Shown in pieces: positions 34,743 through 36,821 of a stretch of 36,821 bases of DNA (the stretch's first letter is position 1; each line of letters opens with the position of its first letter). Made by a program: the position numbers and the translations under genes. The notes beneath the pieces are model-generated. The model was not told the DNA's origin, searched no databases, and saw only the letters and a list, made by a program, of their open reading frames with translations. Source of the stretch: Streptomyces ficellus (GTDB lineage Bacteria > Actinomycetota > Actinomycetes > Streptomycetales > Streptomycetaceae); contig NZ_JAUEPL010000059.1 of assembly GCF_030406405.1 (NCBI RefSeq), positions 1 to 36,821 on the forward strand, read 5' to 3'.

Positions 34743-35210
34743 TCACCGGCCGGGTTCCGCGCCGCCGGGGTCCGTCCGGAGGCCCTTGGGCTCCTTGTTC
34801 CCCTTGTTCTCCTCCAGGAGGGAGAGGGCGTACCGGAGGAGTTCGGCGGGAAGCCCGTCGTCGTCATTGCCACGGGCGGCGACGCCGCTGATGTCCCCGG
34901 TGCGCCGTCTCGCGAGGAATTGCAGGCCCGCGACGACATCGTCGACGATTTCCGATTCATCCTTGAAGAAGCGCCAGTCGACGCCGAAGCCGAGGCCGAG
35001 CGCCTTGAGGATGTCCTCGGAGGGGTGGGTGACCTTGCCGGCGAGGATGTTGGAGAAATAGCTGTGCGAGAGGGAGCCGCCGCGCTGTTTGACCAGGTCG
35101 GCGAAGACCCGGCCGGAGACCTTCTGACCCGGGAAGGTCTTCTCGACCATGTACTCGACCTTCTGCCGCAACGTCCGCAGTTCGGGCGTGCGCTCTTCGG
35201 CGTTGTCCAT
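34743..35210 (-). CDS. XRE-family helix-turn-helix regulator, ImmA/IrrE partner
   Basis: A 155-residue regulator. Residues 10-75 hold the DNA-binding part (LRQKVEYMVEKTFPGQKVSG, then LVKQRGGSLSHSYFSNILAG and HPSEDILKALGLGFGVDWRF), the form found next to ImmA/IrrE toxins in Streptomyces. A helical tail rich in Asp, Glu and Lys follows. ATG 35210 is chosen with GGGGA a few bases upstream; a TTG at 35246 is the alternative. Its stop precedes the broken ImmA/IrrE gene. Inverted repeat CTTTG/CAAAG at 35283-35301 lies in its likely control region. Confidence 0.87.
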   Translation of the reverse strand: MDNAEERTPELRTLRQKVEYMVEKTFPGQKVSGRVFADLVKQRGGSLSHSYFSNILAGKVTHPSEDILKALGLGFGVDWRFFKDESEIVDDVVAGLQFLARRRTGDISGVAARGNDDDGLPAELLRYALSLLEENKGNKEPKGLRTDPGGAEPGR

Positions 35211-35282
35211 CCGGTCCCCACGTTGCGCGATGTTCGAGTCGGTCAACGGGCTCGTACTGTAATCGACACAGAACGTTGGCGT

Positions 35283-35301
35283 CTTTGCATCAGCGACAAA
35301 G
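35283..35301. promoter_or_regulatory. Possible XRE operator (inverted repeat)
   Basis: CTTTG (35283-35287) and CAAAG (35297-35301) flank a 9-bp centre, about 75 bp before the XRE start codon. An autoregulatory site for the XRE protein is plausible. TACAGT at 35261-35256 (minus strand) could be a -10 element, without a clear -35. Confidence 0.35.
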
Positions 35302-35364
35302 GGAGCATCCCGCGCCGGCGTCAGGAACAGACTTGCGCAAGCACTCTACGTCACTGTTAACTCG

Positions 35365-35478
35365 AAAAAACACGGGCAGGGGGTCACGAGGGGAGTCCCT
35401 TGCCCGTGTGCCGCACGGCCGTTGGCGTGTACGGACAGGGGTGTAGCCCACCGCGACGGGGGATGCACGATGGGCTAC
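35365..35478 (-). ncRNA. Candidate small RNA, about 114 nt, with two C-rich hairpins
   Basis: On the minus strand an extended -10 TGTCATAAT (35493-35485) would start transcription near 35478. The first stretch forms an 8-bp perfect stem GTAGCCCA (35478-35471) / TGGGCTAC (35450-35443) with a 20-nt loop that includes CCCCC. A second hairpin pairs CACGGGCAAGGG (35408-35397) with CCCTGCCCGTG (35381-35371) and is followed at once by six T (35370-35365), a classic intrinsic terminator rarely seen in Streptomyces. No open frame fits inside. C-rich loops recall actinobacterial 6C RNA, but neither loop clearly has six cytosines, so the family is left open. Confidence 0.6.
35371..35408 (-). terminator. 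Intrinsic terminator with T6 tract
   Basis: A stem of 11 pairs with one bulge (CACGGGCA-A-GGG / CCCTGCCCGTG) and a 15-nt loop, followed on the minus strand by TTTTTT (35370-35365). No minus-strand gene lies directly upstream, since the VOC gene is on the plus strand, so it most likely ends the small RNA. Confidence 0.8.
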
Positions 35479-35539
35479 GTTCGCATTATGACACCTCGTC
35501 AACCGGTTCGGCGAGCGGACCGGGGTAGGGCTCGTTAGC

Positions 35540-35643
35540 GTGGCAAACGTGAGAAACGTGAGAACTGCGTGACAAGCGTGAGAAGTGCGGAAAAGGTGCG
35601 AAACCGGACCGCGACCGCGACCGCGACCGCGACCACGACCGCG
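35540..35643. repeat. Imperfect 9-11-bp repeats followed by a 6-bp repeat
   Basis: cgtggcaaa, cgtgagaaa, cgtgagaactg, cgtgacaag and cgtgagaagtg follow one another from about 35539 to 35590, with decayed copies beyond. Six gaccgc units (one changed to gaccac) follow at 35608-35643. The block ends 25 bp before the VOC start codon and may hold repeated regulator sites or be slippage products. Confidence 0.75.
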
Positions 35644-35668
35644 TAACGAGTGCGAAAGAGACGAGACC

Positions 35669-36469
35669 ATGGCTGGACTACCCGAGGGCATGCCCTGCTG
35701 GGCGGACGCGATGTTCACCGACGTGGAGGGCGCGAAGAGTTTCTACGGTGACGTGCTGGGCTGGACCTTCGGCGAGGCGTCGTCGGAGTTCGGCGACTAC
35801 ACGGAGGCGTACGCCGACGGCAAGGCGGTCGCGGCGGTCGTGCCGCCGATGCCCGGCGCCGAGGACCAGTCGGCGTGGTGCCTGTACCTCGCCTCCCCCG
35901 ACGTGGCGGCCACCGCGCGGAAGATCCGCGAGAACGGCGGCGAACTGCTGATGGAGCCGATGCAGGTCGGCGACTTCGGGTCCATGGCGCTGGCCCGTGA
36001 CCCCAGCGGCGTCGTCTTCGGCCTGTGGCAGGCGGGCGCCCACGAGGGGTTCCAGGCGAAGGCGGTGCCCGGGGCGTACTGCTGGGCCGAGATCTTCACC
36101 CGGGAACCGGAGAAGGCGGACGCCTTCTTCCCCGCCGTCTTCCCCTACCGGGCGAAGACGATGGAGACCCCAGATGAGGTCGACTTCAGGGTCTTCAGCC
36201 TGGGGGAGGACCCGGTCCTCGGCCGGATGAGAATGACGGACGAATTCCCGCCCGAAGTCCCCCCGTACATGAATGTGTACTTCACCGTCGACAACTGCGA
36301 CGCGGCGGTGGCCAAGGCCACCGAGCGCGGCGGTGTGCTGCGCTTCGGCCCGATGAGCAGCCCGTTCGGCCGGTTCGCCGCGCTGAGCGACCCGCAGGGC
36401 GCCCTGTTCTCGGTCATCGACATCACGACCACCGAGGGCGAGATGCCCCAGCTGTCCGACGCGCCGTAA
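35669..36469 (+). CDS. Two-domain VOC (glyoxalase/bleomycin-resistance fold) protein
   Basis: A 266-residue protein with two VOC modules, at about 8-118 (PCWADAMFTDVEGAKSFYGD, then SMALARDPSGVVFGLWQ) and 128-262 (YCWAEIFTREPEKADAFFPA, then FGRFAALSDPQGALFSVID). Each module has the usual beta-alpha-beta-beta-beta repeat ending DPxGxxF. Members include dioxygenases, lyases and resistance proteins; the metal ligands are not clear enough to name a reaction. The ATG at 35669 fits the conserved start; upstream in-frame codons come from the hexanucleotide repeat and are not taken as coding. It converges with a membrane-protein gene beyond a perfect GC hairpin. Confidence 0.9.
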   Translation: MAGLPEGMPCWADAMFTDVEGAKSFYGDVLGWTFGEASSEFGDYTEAYADGKAVAAVVPPMPGAEDQSAWCLYLASPDVAATARKIRENGGELLMEPMQVGDFGSMALARDPSGVVFGLWQAGAHEGFQAKAVPGAYCWAEIFTREPEKADAFFPAVFPYRAKTMETPDEVDFRVFSLGEDPVLGRMRMTDEFPPEVPPYMNVYFTVDNCDAAVAKATERGGVLRFGPMSSPFGRFAALSDPQGALFSVIDITTTEGEMPQLSDAP

Positions 36470-36479
36470 GGGCCGCACT

Positions 36480-36493
36480 CCCCCGCGCGGGGG
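36480..36493. terminator. GC palindrome between convergent genes
   Basis: CCCCCGCGCGGGGG is a perfect 14-bp palindrome lying between the VOC stop and the stop of the minus-strand gene (36494). It can act as a hairpin in either direction. There is no T tract. Confidence 0.55.
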
Positions 36494-36821
36494 TCATTGC
36501 CCGCCGGCGGCGCTCGGGGTGACCGCGACTTCCATCCGGGGCGTCTCGGCGGAACTGCTGTCGGGCGAAAACAGCGCCATGCCGATCAGTACGGCGGCGA
36601 AGAAGGCCACGGTCCCGGCGATGGCGCTCGCCACGCGGGGCCGCCGCCTGACGAACTCCCGGGCGCTGCCGCCGCGCGGGGCGGTGGGCAGGGAGCGGCG
36701 GCCCCGGCCCTGTCGCGGGGTGGTCGGCAGCATGTACGTGGTCGCGGAGGCGGGAGGCGCCGGTACGGGAAGCGCCGCGGGGGCGGCGGCCGGCGCGGAG
36801 CCGCGGGCGCGGCCGGGAGCG
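36494..36821 (-). CDS. Membrane protein, C-terminal part (cut by window edge)
   Basis: The frame stays open from the window end and contains a Pro/Ala-rich segment, then TTYMLPTTPRQGRGRRSLPT, basic stretches (REFVRRRPRVAS), one hydrophobic helix AIAGTVAFFAAVLIGMALF and a short tail ending SAAGGQ. The basic stretch before the helix puts the N-terminus inside the cell and the tail outside. An ATG at 36733 would give a 79-residue protein, but the open upstream frame of similar composition suggests a longer protein. No family is recognised. Confidence 0.6.
   Translation of the reverse strand, partial: APGRARGSAPAAAPAALPVPAPPASATTYMLPTTPRQGRGRRSLPTAPRGGSAREFVRRRPRVASAIAGTVAFFAAVLIGMALFSPDSSSAETPRMEVAVTPSAAGGQ

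Larger units (their letters stand above)
35211..35668. other. 458-bp gap between XRE and VOC genes
   Basis: No protein gene is supported. It holds, from left to right: the XRE leader; the inverted repeat at 35283-35301; a 10-bp palindrome CTTGCGCAAG (35332-35341); the candidate small RNA (35365-35478, minus strand); and short repeats leading to the VOC gene (35540-35643). It is richer in AT than its surroundings. Confidence 0.6.

Noticed and set aside
35290..35718. Minus-strand frame with a run of RGRGRG
   Set aside because: The run comes from the hexanucleotide repeat; the frame crosses the small-RNA terminator and the start of the VOC gene.

Overview
High-GC actinobacterial DNA, almost certainly a Streptomyces chromosome. 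The signs are third-codon-position GC near saturation, an SsgA-like sporulation protein, an XRE/DUF5753 plus DUF397 pair, GTG starts with strong Shine-Dalgarno sites, and an actinomycete-style cobalamin cluster. No tRNA, rRNA or CRISPR array was seen.

Layout. 1-117 is the 3' end of an IS5-like transposase. 166-6521 (all minus strand) holds a conserved hypothetical protein, an APC amino-acid permease, a FUSC-type membrane protein, a small DUF2630 protein and a membrane-anchored endonuclease/exonuclease/phosphatase protein; a 41-bp tandem repeat separates permease and FUSC gene. 6864-8773 is a DrrA/DrrB-type ABC exporter, followed by a perfect parS-like 14-bp palindrome at 8801-8814. 8860-20407 is the cobalamin block: cobL-cobM (+), a DoxX gene, cbiD (-), cobK (+), cobG-cobH-cobIJ (- strand operon with 4-bp overlaps) and cobN (+) behind a cobalamin riboswitch. 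Together these cover C20, C17, C11, C1, C5 and C15 methylation, ring contraction, precorrin-6A reduction, the C11-to-C12 methyl shift and the large cobalt-chelatase subunit. No cobF, cobB, cobO or small chelatase subunit follows; cobN instead overlaps a GNAT-fusion gene and then an internally deleted NmrA/SDR remnant.

21250-23650 holds a threonine-synthase-like PLP enzyme divergent from a LuxR-type regulator. 23711-29193 is a run of eight minus-strand genes. Its promoter-proximal half encodes two small secreted peptides, a DUF5819 (SdpA-like) protein and an HTTM (SdpB-like) membrane protein. Overlapping GTGA junctions link the second peptide, DUF5819 and HTTM genes, which looks like an SDP-type secreted-peptide maturation system. 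The promoter-distal half encodes an unknown protein, a beta-lactamase-fold serine hydrolase, a phytoene-desaturase-like FAD oxidoreductase and a 93-aa protein. The divergent XRE/DUF397 pair lies next to it.

30493-36821 carries a nucleoside hydrolase, a DUF4232 lipoprotein, a D-Ala-D-Ala carboxypeptidase, the SsgA-like protein, a decayed XRE/ImmA-IrrE locus, a strong candidate for a small RNA (about 35478 to 35365, minus strand), a two-domain VOC protein, and the end of a membrane protein cut by the window edge. Short tandem repeats (6, 9, 13, 15, 19 and 41 bp periods) recur at gene ends and in intergenic DNA across the window.
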